Positions 25,201-40,149 of a stretch of DNA of 64,000 nt are shown here, in pieces. The position numbers and the translations under genes are program-made. Below the pieces are notes generated by a model. That model was given only the letters and a program-made list of their open reading frames with translations, did not search any database and was not told where the DNA came from. How positions within the stretch are numbered: the stretch's first letter is position 1; every line of letters starts with the position of its first letter. Source of the DNA: Struthidea cinerea (lineage: Eukaryota > Chordata > Aves > Passeriformes > Corcoracidae); contig VZTI01000467.1 of NCBI GenBank assembly GCA_013397865.1, forward strand, positions 35,846-99,845, in the 5' to 3' direction.

Positions 25201-28200
25201 CAGCAAAGTAATTCCCAAAATAGAGCACTGGATTCACTCCCAGCTAAAAGGAGCAAAACTTGCAGATGTTGCTAATGCAGACAAAACCCAGAACATATAC
25301 ATGTGACCAGATGCAGCAATTCTGAGAATCGCATCTGGCACAGAACATGTGGCTGTTTTAGCATCGCACCAAGAAGTGTTACTCAGCCTTTATGTACTAC
25401 GTCTTTCAGAAGGCAAGCATTTTAAATACAGGCTTGAATTAAATATGTAAGTAGTCCCCATGGAATTACTCAGGTGCAGAGGGACATGTTTAAGCAACTT
25501 CCTGAATCAAATAATAAAACCCTCAACAACCTGATCTGACTATGAGTCAACTGACTAACAATATTCACCACTTTTTCCTGGAGACAAAAGCTCTTTTATT
25601 TTTTCTGTGCTTTATTTGCCTCACCCTATTTCTTTCAGATTTATTTCTTCTCTTGGGTTTTGGATTGCCTGCTTTCTATTGTTATTCTTCATCAAATATT
25701 TCATGTACAAGTGCTTTCCAAAACAAGGCAATCAATCCAGAGCAACATATTTCCAGTAATATATAATTAACTGAGTACTTTTTCTGTCATGCAATTGCTC
25801 TAGGATTTACAAAATTATTTTCTGCATGCGTTTATGCTGATAAGCTAGAAAAGTAAATAAAATTTCATGCAAAACCCTAAAGAGAGCAATAGATGATAGC
25901 TATTCGGCCTCACATTATGCATAACCACATTTTGGATTTTCAATTATATTCACAACATGATGACGAGTTGTTGGGAAATTATCCACTTCACTACTTTCTT
26001 CTTCTGCTCTGGACTGTCCCATCTGTCTTGCATTCATGAATTTTCTGTCCGAGGAGTGCCAGAGTTGGTGCAATGCAAAGCCTTGAGGGCATTGATTGGT
26101 CATGGAAAATAGCAGATTACAAAGTTTCCTTAAATAAATGAAAAACTACAACATACAATTTCCTGCTTCTAACAAAGGAGGTAAGAGACCTGTTGGTCAA
26201 ATATTATAAAAATACTTTTTCTTTTTTACTCTATTTCCCTATTTATCCAAGTTTCTTTTCGACACTAAGACCACTCACCTCCATCAGTGAAAAGGAACCA
26301 ATGGAAAAGTGTCATTTTTTCCCATCACCATAAAGAAGAACTGACTGGGAGACACATTCAGAAGGGGCATTGTCTTCTTGCCTGCTACTGGCCCGGCTTC
26401 CCTTAGTCCCTGGCCTCTCTCCTGACTGCCCAGATCAACCATTCCCCCTCATGCCAGCTCTGGCACTTTTCACTCTTTGCCATGAGTCAGTTTAACATGC
26501 TGACACAGCAGTTAGCTAGCCAGAGTTGTTCACTGCTTTTGCTTTCTGCTCTCAGGGAGGTCCATGGCAGTTCAGAGACAGGCCTGGCAATCACCAGAGC
26601 TAGCCCAAGACAAGAAGTGGGAATGTGTGGCCATGAGCAGGGTGGTTTGTGGGTGGGGGAAGTGGGAAGCTCCTCACCGAACATCGTGCAACTCTTCAAC
26701 TTATCCACAAAGCTTAAGATGATGCAGGTTTCGCAAAGAACTTGAACAAGAACCACCAGCAGTATCCATTTTTGATGGATGAAATTTCCGTATGTGGTCA
26801 GGGGATCACATAGTGCCACATCACCTAAGGAAGAGCACCAGAGGTCCCCGTGCCACATGTGCTACAAACAGTGCAGTGGAGAGGTGGGGACTGGAGGGAG
26901 AAAAACCCATCAGAGTTGGCAACAGTTTACATGCAAAAAGGGCTTTAATTCTTTAAACTGTTGGCAGTGAGTATTTACCTAGCTCTAATGCTTTACCTAC
27001 AAGAACATTATGAGGAATAGCATTATGGGAATATGTGTGAAGTTTTTTATGGATGAAAGTGCTAAGTGCCCAGAACAGAGGCTACTGCCACCAGTTGCTT
27101 TCTGGCATTCTGCAGTATATATGCAAGGGAAGCAATGAATTTAATCAGGTTTTCCAGAAGCTATTTGATTGGAAAAAAGAAAGCACTCGTGAAAATGCTC
27201 AAAGGCAAAGCTTCTTGCACGACAAAAGGACAGTCCACTTCATCATTCCAGTGCAGAAGGACACAGCAGCCCTTGCCATCTAAATAACATGCTTAAAATC
27301 TTCTAGGTGTGTGAGAAAACTCACTCACCAGACAGTGCAGTGAAATCCTTCTCCTGAGAACTAAAAAGCAGCAGATTGCAGTTAAGGATTTCCTGATGCC
27401 TCCTGGAAGACAGCCCTTTCAAAGCTGAGCAGAGAGGTCACTGTTTGCCCTGGGAGCAGGTCTCCCAATTAATCTCTGTTGAGGAGAGCAGAATAATTGG
27501 CCTCTGAAATAAAAGGTGCTCATTCAGATAAAATCTAGGTGTTGTAAACTTTGAGATTTACCTATTCATAGTTATTAACCTTCATCAGACCTAATTAAGC
27601 CCTGTGGGTAAAGCATAAGCAGTGAGAGATTTTATACCCATGTCATATTTTCTCAAGGGAGTCTAAGTACAATGTCCTCCACCCCTTTTGCTTTGTGAAG
27701 TGGGAATTCTGTCATCCAGTGGTTTTCTGCAAATAGTGGATAACATCAGAGAGTACTCTATTTGTAGTAACCTACATTTCTGCAGATCCCATGGAACACT
27801 AAGCATCAACACTTACTTCAGGAACCCTGATTATTACTGCCATATAAGTCTGTTTACTCTAAGTGTTCTGTGTAATTCTCCCATCAGCACTAAATATAGG
27901 ACCAAGTGCGAGAAGCTCCCTACTTTAGAGAGAGGAGCCATAGCCCCGAATATTTTGTTCAGTGTCTCAGCAAGCAGAGCACATCTCTATATCAATTTAT
28001 TTGGATAACCATTCCCAGTGCACTGATGGGTACTGAAGCTACTGACATGGTAGAGCCATGCATGACCTAAATCTCAATTCTGCAGCATTTTTCATACAGT
28101 TCAATTGTTTTATTGGTAAGATGTCTAAAAAGGGACCTGATCCTTTAAGATTCACAACTGAGTCACACGTAGCTGGGGTGAAGCTGATGCGAGAGATTCA

Positions 28201-28349
28201 TATTCCAAAATTCTCATTGGGAAGCTCTGTTACAAGAAAAACCTGTGAGAGCTGTGGCTTGTCTGTCTTTACAAAAATAGGGTAACATTTTTAAAGTATC
28301 ATGCCATGTCACAAAAACTGTACAGACTGTAAAATGACAGAGTATGGTT
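22226..28349. other. Gene-free stretch
   Basis: About 6 kb without a supported gene or named repeat. The 115- and 153-codon plus-strand frames (22760-23107, 22816-23277) lie in a pyrimidine-rich segment and overlap each other. The 134-codon minus frame (23950-24354) and the 123-codon minus frame (26487-26858) have no recognisable domains. Confidence 0.5.
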
Positions 28350-31300
28350 TGTTTTTTTTTTTTTTTAATTGCTGCAGTTCCTGCCTGGATTTCTCTAGTC
28401 CCTGGAGGTTTTACTGTGTTCCAGTGATTCAATTAGAAATCCCATGTTTGCAAGTGGTATGAGTGCAGTATTAAAACCTACAATGGTGATTTTCAAACTG
28501 TAGTCTTTTTTGTCTGTAGGGAGCCAAGTAGGTCCACGATATTGCTGGCAAGAATGCCTTGAATCATGGAACTGGAACTGCTGCTGCTGGGACTGCTGCA
28601 TCAGACAGAGCCATCTTCCAGCCCAGCAGGCATCACCAGAAATTCAAGACAGGAGGATGGGAACTACTGCTGCTGTAGAAAAAGCCACTGCGCAGGACTT
28701 GCTATACTCACCAAGAGAGCAGAAGAAAGATCAACAACTACAGTGATTTAAGGATCCTTCTAATGAGATCTTCTACCTATTTCATGAGAAAGGATGAGTT
28801 TGAAAGGACTGTAGGAGGGTAACAAGGTCTCTCTCTGCAGTTCATGTCTCCCTCTCCCGAGATGCCTATCTGCCCCAGTCCATGCAGATATCCCATCTTC
28901 ACCCCCTGAACAGCTGCTATATGCTATGACATGCCTTCCCAGCTCTGTAATTGGGGGTGGTACAGTGCTGGTGGGTACAGGCCAAGAATGAAAATGTGTC
29001 TTTGGACTTTTTTCCTGATTAATCCCCTTCAGAGGCCCCAACAGGAGCATAGATCAGTGCTAAGCAGCAGAAGTTCTTTCAGCAGTAGCACTAACTTTGA
29101 ATAAGCAAGAGAGTCATTCTGTCACTTAAGGCCAGAAAGCAGAGTTGCTTGGAAACCCCTCTGAGATGGCAAGAAAAACACACATCTTTGCTGAAGATGT
29201 CAGCCTTTCAGAGCCTTCTTCCCCTGAGGTTCAGTGTAACCTCACTTAGTGCATGCCAAACAAAACAGGGAGCTTTGTTCACTGAGTGGGAAGTTAGAAA
29301 TGTTTCCAGGAGCACTGTCATCACTATCATCTTCACCCACAGGTTCAGAGATGACTCAGTGTGTCTGAGGATGCCACTTTAGGAAACCAAGCAGAGTGTG
29401 CTGCTCGTGCCAGAGACAGGGCTGATGTCAGGCTTACGGAACACGAGTAGCATTAGCCCTAGCAGTCATACACTAGTTTTAGGTGTTGAGGTTGTTTGAC
29501 TTCTTTAATTGAAGGGTAAGGGCGGCTGTGTATTACAGTTCTGTCGGTAAAGTCACTACAAATTACCTGAACCAGATCTGGCTGTGAATCAGTAGTCAGA
29601 AATTGTGTGAGTATTTAAGTCAAATTATGTGAATCATGGGACTGTATTTGAATGATCATGCACTTTATTTTCAAAGACTGATATGTAAAATCTCTGCAGC
29701 ATCTTCAGGCTTCAGTGAGGGACATAAAAAAGCTACACGTTTTTTCTTTGAATGCAATACAGTTTCCATTGATAAGATGGTACTATCTTAAATAGTGGAA
29801 AATTGGTTTCATTTCAGCTTAGTTGACCTTATTTCTTTTATATTTGGAAAGATACCTGCTATTTCTAGTAATCATTAATGATCACACTTAAAAACTATCT
29901 AGAAACCAAGCACATTTTCAAACAAAACCCCATTTTTCCTGATTGTATCTCAAATGCTAGTGCTGAGCTAAAGACAGGAAAAAGCAGCATGAACTGCTCC
30001 ACTGGAGCAGCAGAAGAAAAGAAATCTCCTAGGCAAGATTTGCTAATACCAGATTGGGTGGCATGGTATGTTCCAAGTGTTTAAAAATAACAGCATGACA
30101 TTACTGTATCAATGGTGGAAAATCAAAGGACTGCTGTCCTGGTTTGTAGGTCAGAAGTCTGGCATACACTGCTATTTTAAGTGGTAGTAAAGTCTGCATG
30201 GTGACAGTATAACCAGGAAAATGTTTCTAAAGGGTATTGGTCTATTACACCAGTGACTGGAGAAAACTTTCAGTTGCAAGGCTGCCTGTGCATTGCAGGT
30301 TGAATCTGTCCTACTTCCCATGTATTTATTCTGGCAAAGAAAAATGCCCATGTAAATGTTCACAAGCAAGGTAGACATGACAAAGGGTGCACAGGCACTT
30401 GACTAAAATGCACCAGTCTGACCAAGACAGCACTACTTGTGTCTAGTAATTATCATCTGGCTCTGGGGCCAAAGTAAGATGATCATGGAATTGGCTGCCA
30501 TACTAATTATTCTATATTTGTTACTTCATTTGTGACTTCCATGTTAACACCAGTGAAATTAAGAAGCTTATAAAAGTAGGAGCCTGCTCTGTCAAGCATA
30601 TCTGAATGAGAAGTCCATGCAGGTTTATATTTTGTTCTCCTACACCCATATCGAATCACTTGGATTTTTCAAAGGTGGGGAAATCCATCACCCATCTTCA
30701 AAAGTCTTAACCAAAACTTCAGAAGTCTTCTTTCCTTGGTTGCCAGTAAAATGGACAGATTTCTCTCATGAAGAGATTTCATGATCAGAATGTTGTGAAC
30801 AAAATGAATTTCCTGTCAAAGGTTTGCTATTAGTTAAATATAGTAATGGCAGAGTAACTCTCTGAGTGGATCATTTTAAGTCTTCTAAGAGGATTAAAAT
30901 ATCTGATTCAGAGACACAGCCATTGAATGGATGACTTTTCAGAGTGAAGCAAAGCTCAGCCCTGCTCTGATGTTTATCCTGAAACTTCTCTACTTATTAG
31001 AATTTACTTTGAAGGTATGTTACCAGAGTCTTGATTCTGTATTTCAGTAATACTGAATGTGATTGCTTAGACTTAAAGTGACTTTTACTTTAGTCAGTAA
31101 GACATATGAAGCTATAAATATATAAATAAGGAAGGAGACTTTTATTTTAATCTATGTTCCCTATTGGCTTAAGTTTACTGGGACTTTTGAAAGCCTTGCT
31201 GAGGTTCTGCTTGAGGATCAGACTTGGAAAAAAACTGGACTTTTTCACATTCTGGACCTGAAATCCTAATGCCAAAGGGAAGTGTATTACTGCTGCCGTT

Positions 31301-34131
31301 CATATTGCATTGCTATGTGGAGCTCACAGCTGCGCCTCGTGCCCAGCACCGTGCAAAGCCTCAGCATGACATGTCTTTCACCTAACAGCTCATCTTGTCC
31401 AGATAAAAGATGATGGATCTCAGTAACATCTGTCATTTATGCGTTTTCTCCAGTGGGGATGGCCATCATTTTGCCCAAATGCCTTGTTGATGCTACATCA
31501 ATTACTAAAACAAGGGGGTCAAGAACTTTATATTACTCCTAACTAGTAGCACACTAAATTAGCTGTTGAACTTCCAGTGTTATTTCCACTTCAGCAATAA
31601 ACTGCAGCACACTGTCCTCCTGAACTGCATGCTCTGTCTTTTTGTAGAAAGATAGATTGTCAGAAAAATACCTTCATGTGGTTAAAAGCATCATTCCAGA
31701 TTTTGTGCTGAGACACAACCAAAGTACACCAGCATGCTTGGGCTGTCTGTCTGCTGCTTCTTTCAAATTTTGCATAAATTAAAGCAAGTGAGTAAAACCC
31801 AAGTATGTGAGACAGAATTGGACATCCTTAGTCACCTGTGACTCAGCAACAAATTAGACTCTGATCCAAAACCGAGCATTTCTCCAGCAGTCTTAAAAAG
31901 CTCTTTGCTAAGCTCCCATCGAACCAAGGTAGAACTTTGTAAGCTCTGGCCTGGAGCACAACTTATATTAAAATTGTGGCAAAATTTATGATTAAAAAAA
32001 TAAATGAGTGGTCACTCCTTTTGAATTAATTGGGTATGAATAATTTCCTTCTTGAAAGTGACAGCTGGAAGAAAGTCTTCAGGCCCTGCTCAGACCATAA
32101 CATGCTCCCTATAGCTTTCCATGGAGATGCGACAACACAATTTATCAGTGAATGAGTTGAACACAGTGACTGTACTGTATGAAAATAGGAGACTACTATT
32201 TACAGTGGACAGCTGAAATTGGGAAGTACTTCATGGAGCTGCAACTACACTGGTAGTGTCTGAACTCACTCTGGATCAGTATTTCTTTTTCCTTACAGAA
32301 AATTATTTTCTTTCTCCTTTTACCTTAGAGAATCTTGGCCTTCTCAAGGTGCAGGGTTCTTCAGCTGAAGAAGCCTAATCTAACAGTGCCTTGTCATGTA
32401 GTTTTCTCAGAAGCATTAAGCCTAACAAGAAATAAATAGAGTTGAAGTGTTGAGATGAATTTACCAAGCTATGCTACCACTGCATTTTTATTCATTCATT
32501 CATACAGGCATTCAATCAGCTCTTTAAGTTACTAAGTTACTTGCATGAGCATCAGTAATTTAGTTTATAAACTTAGCATCCAACAATACTTACCAGCTAC
32601 ATAGAAAAAAAGGTGCAATCTCATAGGGAGCCTCATGTTTTAAAATATCTGCTGTCTGTTTTGTGGACTGTTTTAGGACTGAAAAGCTAGTTTCAAGCCT
32701 CAAGTAGCAGAAATTAATTTTGTGAATTCCTTTCTTAGAGGGCATAGATGGAAATGAGATAATTTTTTTTCCTCAAGTATGTCTTTTAGCTAGCCAAGGG
32801 TCAAGCTAAATGCTGTAAAGGCTTTCACATGCTGGAGGCATGTCTTGAGGCAGATGCTTGGGGTCCATCCCTTGCAGATGAAGTTGGGTTCTATAAAATG
32901 TGCATCTGTGAGCACACCTGTCTCTCCTTGCTCTGTTTCTGCTCAGGACTTCTCAAGAGGAGATTCTCTAAATACTGAAGGAGGGTGGGGAGAGTCCTTC
33001 CATCTCTGTCACTAACTTCCTGAATTACTACTGCTTCCTCCAGTCAGACCTGGCCATGTGTGTTGGATGAACAATGAAACAGATCCTTGACTGCTAAAAA
33101 ACAGCCCTTCATGGCATTTTACTGATAGCCACACTGAGAGTCTGTCCCACTCCAGTGGGTGTCTGGCGATGTGTGTTGCAGAGTGAATACATGTGAATCT
33201 GCAATTTATATATAAAACATTTTGTTAAAGCTTACTTTCTATTCATATATTAATCTTACTGTCTCCAGGTTTTCATGGTTCACGGCATGCACTAAAGAAT
33301 TTGCTCATATGAATAAGAAGCATTGAAAGCAACTGACTTATTGAAAACTTTTGTCTTTTTACAACATCAGTGTGCTAGACAGCCAGATGCAGGTGATGCT
33401 CTGTTTATTTAACACATCCTTGTTAATTCCCATAGTAAAGCTAAGTCATCTCTTCTAAATTTGTAGTCTAATCTCCAACATAATACAGGCCCCAACATTT
33501 CTAAATTTAATAAAGTTACAATTTTTTTCTGATATAATATTAGGAAATTAGGTTCAAGTTAAATAACATAAAAATGTATATCAATATTAAAAGCAAGAAA
33601 ATTAGACCATTAAAAAGAAATTGAAGTAAAAATACTCCTTCAACATCACTACCCCCAAGCGTCCTGCATCACACTGAAATTTATATTTTGAATCCAAATA
33701 TGGGGTTCTTGTGTACTCTTTTCTTGGAAAACCAGAATAATTTCAACAAAAATAAGCAGAACTTCACAATGGCTAATTGCATTTCCATGCCACATGTGAT
33801 TACAAAGAGAGCAGTAGCGATAAGGGTATTCCCTTGACGTGACTACCTATTCCATCCCATTCTTTTCAGTAATCATCCTTTACATAGTTGGACATTCACA
33901 GGGTTTAATTTTCCCGAACTCATTCTATCTATGTGCAGAATAGAAGTAGTGATTAATTTTTCAAAAGGCTTTGTTAAAGCCTTCACTGTTGAAAAATTAG
34001 GCAGCAGGAATGATAACACAAAACATGATTGTTGCTGTTGTCTCTGTGAGGCTTTCTCTTCTGAAGTACTGGATTTCACCAATTGACGCGTCTAAATACT
34101 ACGAAGAAATTGGCACCTGTTGAACTGAACA
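28350..34131. other. Gene-free stretch
   Basis: It begins with a T homopolymer near 28350-28366. Otherwise it is unique sequence of ordinary composition with frames no longer than about 96 codons. Small CTG-rich clusters lie near 28580-28600 and 28666-28680. No exon or repeat family was recognised. Confidence 0.5.
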
Positions 34132-37100
34132 TCAGATTATTTTTTTAACTGAGAAATAAATATTGCTAGAATTGAAGATTTTGCCAATAATGACCTTGTT
34201 AGGATATAAACTTTTATACTGATCAGTCATCATATACACAGCAATTTTTTTAATGCTTTTTTTTTTTTTTTTTGCATAACTAGAATTTTGTGCAACAAGC
34301 AACAGAATGTACCAGGGAAGAGGGCACACCACCTCTTTCAGAAAGCAGTGATCAGATGTCCTAGGCCTGCCTTGGGAACAGTACTGGCATAGTAGTTTTT
34401 TGCCCTGAATTATAATGCACAACAAAAAACAGGGAAAATCGGAATCACGGCTGTAGCAAATCACTAAGCACAAGAGCCACAGACAGCGAGCAGAAGACAA
34501 TTCCCCAGATGCCCTTCCCATTCAATTTTCTGTGCCTTTGGCACTGGCTGTAAGTACTTATGCTGAATCTCATTACCTAAATGCAGAAGGGGTATCTTTT
34601 CTTTTTAATCATCTAACTGTAGAAGGAAGATGTGGTTTAAAACAGCACAGCCCGGTGCCAGGAATAAGAAATTTTAGGAACTGGTCTTGCCTCTTGGTGA
34701 TTTCAATGACACAGTTAATGTCCTGATCTTAAACGACTGAATATTATAGCCATAAAGAAACGAAATGAGGAGAGAGAGGAACCCAAGCAACTCTGTATTA
34801 CACAGCATTTCCAAGCTATGTGGATTTAGTACACGGGCACAGATACTCAGAGCAAGACCGGGCAGAGCAGGGAAAGCTACTTCAAAAACAGCTCCTTCAA
34901 TTTCTCATTCAGCTTTCAGGCTGAAGGCAACTAAACAGATCCTATCTGCTTGGCACAGGCCACACTAAGGAAGATATAGGCTATCAAGCAAAGTACAAGT
35001 CTAAATTTTGCAAGAAGTTTATATTTAGTTTGCCAAGCCACAGAGCAAGCCCTTACAGTACATTGTTACTATTACCTGCACTCCCTGAACCACAGCTCAC
35101 ACGTGCATGTCTACTTGCTGTGCCATTGCACCTCTATTTCCTACACTTATTTTTGACAAGAAGCATGAAAATTAAATTCCAAAAGAAAAACAGATCAAAA
35201 GTCTATTCGGTTGCCTAACACTTTCTCTTCCCTCCTCTCTATATTTCAGACCTTATTTAATAAATTCATTGACATATCTGCAGGATTTTGCCTCAAGTTC
35301 TGTTTGTGCCACTCATAGGACATCACTGATATCCCACCTTCTGTAGCAATCTTCAGGAATAAGCACTACCTTGGGCACCCTATGGTATTCCATCATCCTT
35401 TAGTACCACACTTACAAGCACACTTTATTCCTTTCTGTGCTAACCCTGATGACAGATGTCTGTTGTCTCGCCATTCACTGTGCATCAGAGCAGCAACGGT
35501 TTTGATTTGCCCTTTGATCCTTTGAGTTTTACTTTGCTTTAATCAAAGACTGAAAAAACCATTCTAGCAAGACCGCATGAGAGTAGGTGTCCAGGAGAAA
35601 CACAAGTGTAGGGTGTGGTCTCTGTGTTCAGCAGTATCAAAATAGTGTGTCTCTCCATAAAGAAAAGTTTGAAGAAGAAAAGGATAACAGACCCCTTTTT
35701 GTGTAAAATGGGGACATCCATAATGTTCCTCTAATCACAGAAAGGTAATGTGGGTACGCAAGGCAGCTAGATATTCTCATTCTGCTTCAGGTAATCATCT
35801 AGAAAAATTAAAACTGTCTCACATAAGTATGTGAAGATTACTAAATGGAAGGCAGCAGTGCAAAGATAGAAGTAAAATAAAATTATTTTAAAATACACCC
35901 TCTATGCAAGATGTCAAGTCCTGGTCAGATTATAAAAGGGATTAAATAACTTCAAAGGAAATTTAATACATAAAGTTGATTTTTAATATCAGAACCTGGT
36001 CTGCCTGAGTACAAATGTTAGAATTCCTTTAGATCTCAAAAATGTTAATTTCTTTCTGCCCTCTAACAGCACAAATTGCCTTGCTGGGTGAAGTGCCATG
36101 GACAAATGGCCATCAAGTAATTTGTCAGTTTTACTTGGCTAAAACCTCAGTATTTCTTCACAAGACAGAAAATATAAGGAAGGTAGATGCTGACATATGA
36201 TAAACTGTCATCATTTTACTGGATATATTCAGTAATTCTCCTGTGGCTATTTATAGTCATGCTGAAATTTAGGAAGATTTACCAACCTGGTGGTATTGCC
36301 TTCCCTGTGGGAAAAAAAACCAACTTCCTTACATATCTCAAAATTTTTCTAAAGTAGTGAATAAAAATGCAGTAAAAAAAGAATGTTCAGAATTTTTACA
36401 GCATTTTTTAATCCCTCCAATTATCTGGTTTTTTTATTTAGTCTTGGCCATTTTATACTGCAGTAGGTTTGTACACAATCCTGAACTAAGTTTCAGGTAA
36501 CCTTATTCTTTGACAGATTTCATTCATTTTGGGTCACCTGTAGAACTTAACTGCCCCATGAAAATTGTGTGGGTTTTAATTAAAATTGGTTTTGGAGCCT
36601 CAAACAAAGGACACAATGTAGTGCTCAAGAAATCTAAATATTAAATAGTGCAACTAAAGCCTAAATCATTTTAGTGGAGGTTTTGCTTTGAAAATAAAAT
36701 AGGAATGGAATGCCCAACTCTCTTAGTTTTCTAGGAAATATTTTATCCTAAACTAATATAATTACAATTAAGAGCAAATTGATATTTTCCACAGTTCATT
36801 AATTAAACCAGAATTAACTGAGAGTTATTTTTCTTACATCTGATTTTCCCCGGCCTCTAGGATTTTTCAGAGGATCCTGAATTCAGTGCAACTGAAATAA
36901 CTATTCATTGTGTCGCTACAGGTTTTCTAGGGTCAGTTTCTGGTGTGAGTCTCCTGTTAGCTTTTGTTGGGATTTTGTATCACTCAGATAAGTCTTTTTA
37001 ATCATAAGCATTGTAGTGACAGCTCTGGTCACCACTTGGGACAGGATAATGAGGAATTCTGCCCAGATCTCTGGGTTTAAGGGAGTACTAGATATAGACC

Positions 37101-38139
37101 TGCAGTCCAGCATGAAGCAACTCAAGGTTTCACGGATATTTTGCGTCAACAGAAGAATGGCAGGATTCAGGAATCACTGGTTCCTTCCTGGGCTCTGAGG
37201 AGAACTGGTCTACACTGGCCACAGTCTATTCTTTCTCGGTCCCTGTTTCTTTCCCCACTCTTGTTCCTAGCTCATAGCGCTTTTCTTTCCTCAGGCTGCT
37301 CGTTGACATCCTCATTGCACACAACCAGGCTCGTCAGCCGCGTCTCAGTTTTCTCCATACTTCCAGGATCTGACCTTCCATGCGTTGTTACCTCTATACA
37401 GGTGCCGTATTTCATTATTTAGCTTTGCCAGCACCCCACAGAAATATCCCCGCTAAAGCCTTGTGAGAAGTCCTTGCCTTCCCAGACTATATCTTGATGT
37501 ACTTCAGTTCCAAACTAGGTGTCCTGCAGGATTTTATATCTAGTGTCTTCCCACAGGAACACAGGAATGGGATCTTTCAGCCTAGATGGCATTTTTTTTT
37601 TTAGTGTAGGAAACTGCTTCCTAAACCAGAAGAAACTTTGGACAAAAATCAATTACCTTCTCCAGATCTCCTTAACTCCCAGATCAAACTTAAGCAGATA
37701 CTATCTATAAGTCGTTATCCTTTTCCTTTGTGCCAATATTCCACATTCCATGTCAGCTGATTCACTTACAAATTGCAAGCATGTCCTCTTTTTTTTTACT
37801 AAACTAAATAAGATATGCTCTAAACTAAATAAATTCTGCTCTTCTAATCCCCCTCCTCCAGGTAAAGTTTTCCATTACCCACTCATTTTAATTTTCCTGC
37901 TCTGCACCTGTTTGAGTCTGGATTCATCTTCATTAAATGTAATCATCCAGAATAGAACAAAACATTGCAGACTTGGCCCTAGACATTAGCACTAATATGT
38001 TCTTTTCTGTATTGGAGATGATACATCTTAAGCTTTCACACACATTTTTAAGGCTATGAATGTCAGACTGATGTCGCATATATTCCCATAATGGACTTAG
38101 ACTTCCTGTTGCTTTATCCTCATCAATTTTTTAGAGTTG
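34132..38139. other. Gene-free stretch
   Basis: A T homopolymer lies at about 34257-34273. The 129-codon minus frame at 34132-34521 runs through that homopolymer as poly-Lys and is not credible as a gene. Positions 36300-36830 are particularly AT-rich. Nothing else was identified. Confidence 0.5.
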
Positions 38140-38490
38140 ACAAGTTCCAAATTTATCGATGAAATTTGTGTTATTCATCACTAAAACCCACTTCTGTAGT
38201 ACTGAACCCTATTTGTGCCACCCAGTTGTCAGTGATATTCTGAAGTGTACCCTGAATTATATTCTAACTCTTCTTGAATATTGTCAGTGCCTTACAACTG
38301 CTTGTTATCACATTTAGCACACTGCCATTTCTGGTGTCAAGGTCATTAATAAAAATATTTAATGAGTTCTGTCTCAAGACCAATCTTTGAGGAGTAATCA
38401 CTCTACAGCCAGATAGATGCTCTTTCAGCACATTGTAGAGCCCCCTCTCTATTTTTTTCCTTACTAATCTTATAATTCTCCTCTAAAAAT
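38140..38490 (-). mobile_element. Highly degraded CR1-like LINE fragment
   Basis: The clearest part is GGTCATTAATAAAAATATTTAATGAG followed, after a short gap, by CAATCTTTGAGGAGTAATCACT at 38340-38402. This matches the order of the reverse-complemented CR1 ORF2 words 'ggtcattgataaagatgttgaac ... ccctgaggaactccact'. Many substitutions have accumulated, so the copy is old and its boundaries are approximate. Confidence 0.45.
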
Positions 38491-40149
38491 TGCATCATCT
38501 ACACTACAGTTAAACTACCATGACATCAGAGTGAAGAAAAGACAAAGAAAATGCAGTATCTCTTATCTGTAAAATCAATTCCCTAACAAAGAAGGGTGTG
38601 AAGTCATTATAGTGTGAGACATTGTCAGCAGAATCAAGTCATATTTTATCACATTTTCACTTACTTTATGCTTTCAGTTATTTTCCCCACGAACATTTCT
38701 GCAAAGATGTACCATGCCTAAGAGGCCAAACACACGGACCCTGCTATAATGCCCATGCCCCCACCACACACATCTCAAATATTTTTATTGTGCTTGTTGC
38801 CATTTTGTCATAGGATCCAAACACACAATAGTCCTGTTCAAACCCCTTGCTATGAACCTTTCAAACACATGTCAGTTCTTTCTGGATTCTGCAACCCATG
38901 GTGTATCCAGCCACAGTGGCTCAAGTGCCCTGTGTTCTTTGTATGCTGCTTCCAGTTCAGATGAGCTTATTTCAAGTTCTAAACTCTCACCTCTTTTATA
39001 CTGCCTGACTTCAACCCTGTACTAAACATCCCATCCTTCTCACAGAGGCTGACATCTATTAGCTAGCTCTGCAGATGCTCAAAAGCAACAACCACCAATT
39101 CACCTGCCACACCAAACATGAAGTACAACTGCAAACCAGGCTACAGTAGGATCTGAAGAAGGGAGTGACCACCAGCTGGAAATCATTTCCACACAGAAAG
39201 AGAGAGAATCCCGCTCCCAAGGGCAGAGAATTTAATTATTTAATTTCTCCTTAACCCAAGATTCTCAGTCCAAGGCTCTGTGTGTGCCCAGGTGGCCCTG
39301 CTCTCCTGCTAGTCTTGCCTGTTGTTACTCCCTCATGCACACTGGCTCCAGGGCTCCAAACAAGTTAGCTACACCCAGTCCACCACTAATTTGCTGTGCA
39401 AAGGAACGGCTTGCAGGGATGTTTTGATGCAAGTGGCAGACAGGCTAGCAGCACTGGAACTGGGAAGGATGTGGCTTTCCGCTCTGGCCCTTAGGATGGC
39501 TCTCTATCTGGCACTTAACAGAAACCAGATGAAACTGAGGACGAGGACATGATTTTGAAAAGCGAGTTCAAGGCAGTAGGATGCATCTTCCAGCTGAAGC
39601 GAGGATTTAAAGACACACCAACCTTAATGTGGGGCCAGGACACAAACCAGAGCCCCAGCCTGCTGAGGCCCCACACTACTTAATTGCTGATTTGTAATCT
39701 AGCCCATGTCAGCTGGCTCTCCAAGAAGTGTGTGGAGCTGGAATATGCAGCAAGTCTGACAGCTGTACTAGCAAGCAGTTGGCACTGGCCATGTTCAAAA
39801 AGAGGTTTCTTCCGAAAGAAGCTCAAGCCCACCTGCCTGCACAGCCAACAGAGGAGAGGACACACCTCTGGACTCCTTTAAAAACACAAATAGTGTCAAA
39901 ATAGTGCTGATATCTTGGTCACTGTGAAGCAGTACAGCAGGCTCTGACTATAAATGATTTCTTCAAAGTCAAGTAGGAAACCTGTTGGCAGAAAAAAAGG
40001 AAAAAAAAAGGTCAGTTTTTCCAAATTTCGGAGATAATTTCAGCCATATTTGTTCACACTTTAAAAGAAAAATTAAAGCTTTACAGTTGAAGATGGATGA
40101 TCTATTCATAGCAAATAATGTAGCCATCAAACAGAGACTTTTAGTCACT
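38491..40149. other. Gene-free stretch
   Basis: Only short frames of 60-76 codons, often on both strands. No repeat or motif was recognised. Confidence 0.45.

Noticed and set aside
34132..34521. 129-codon minus-strand frame
   Set aside because: It runs through a T homopolymer read as poly-Lys and has no domain.
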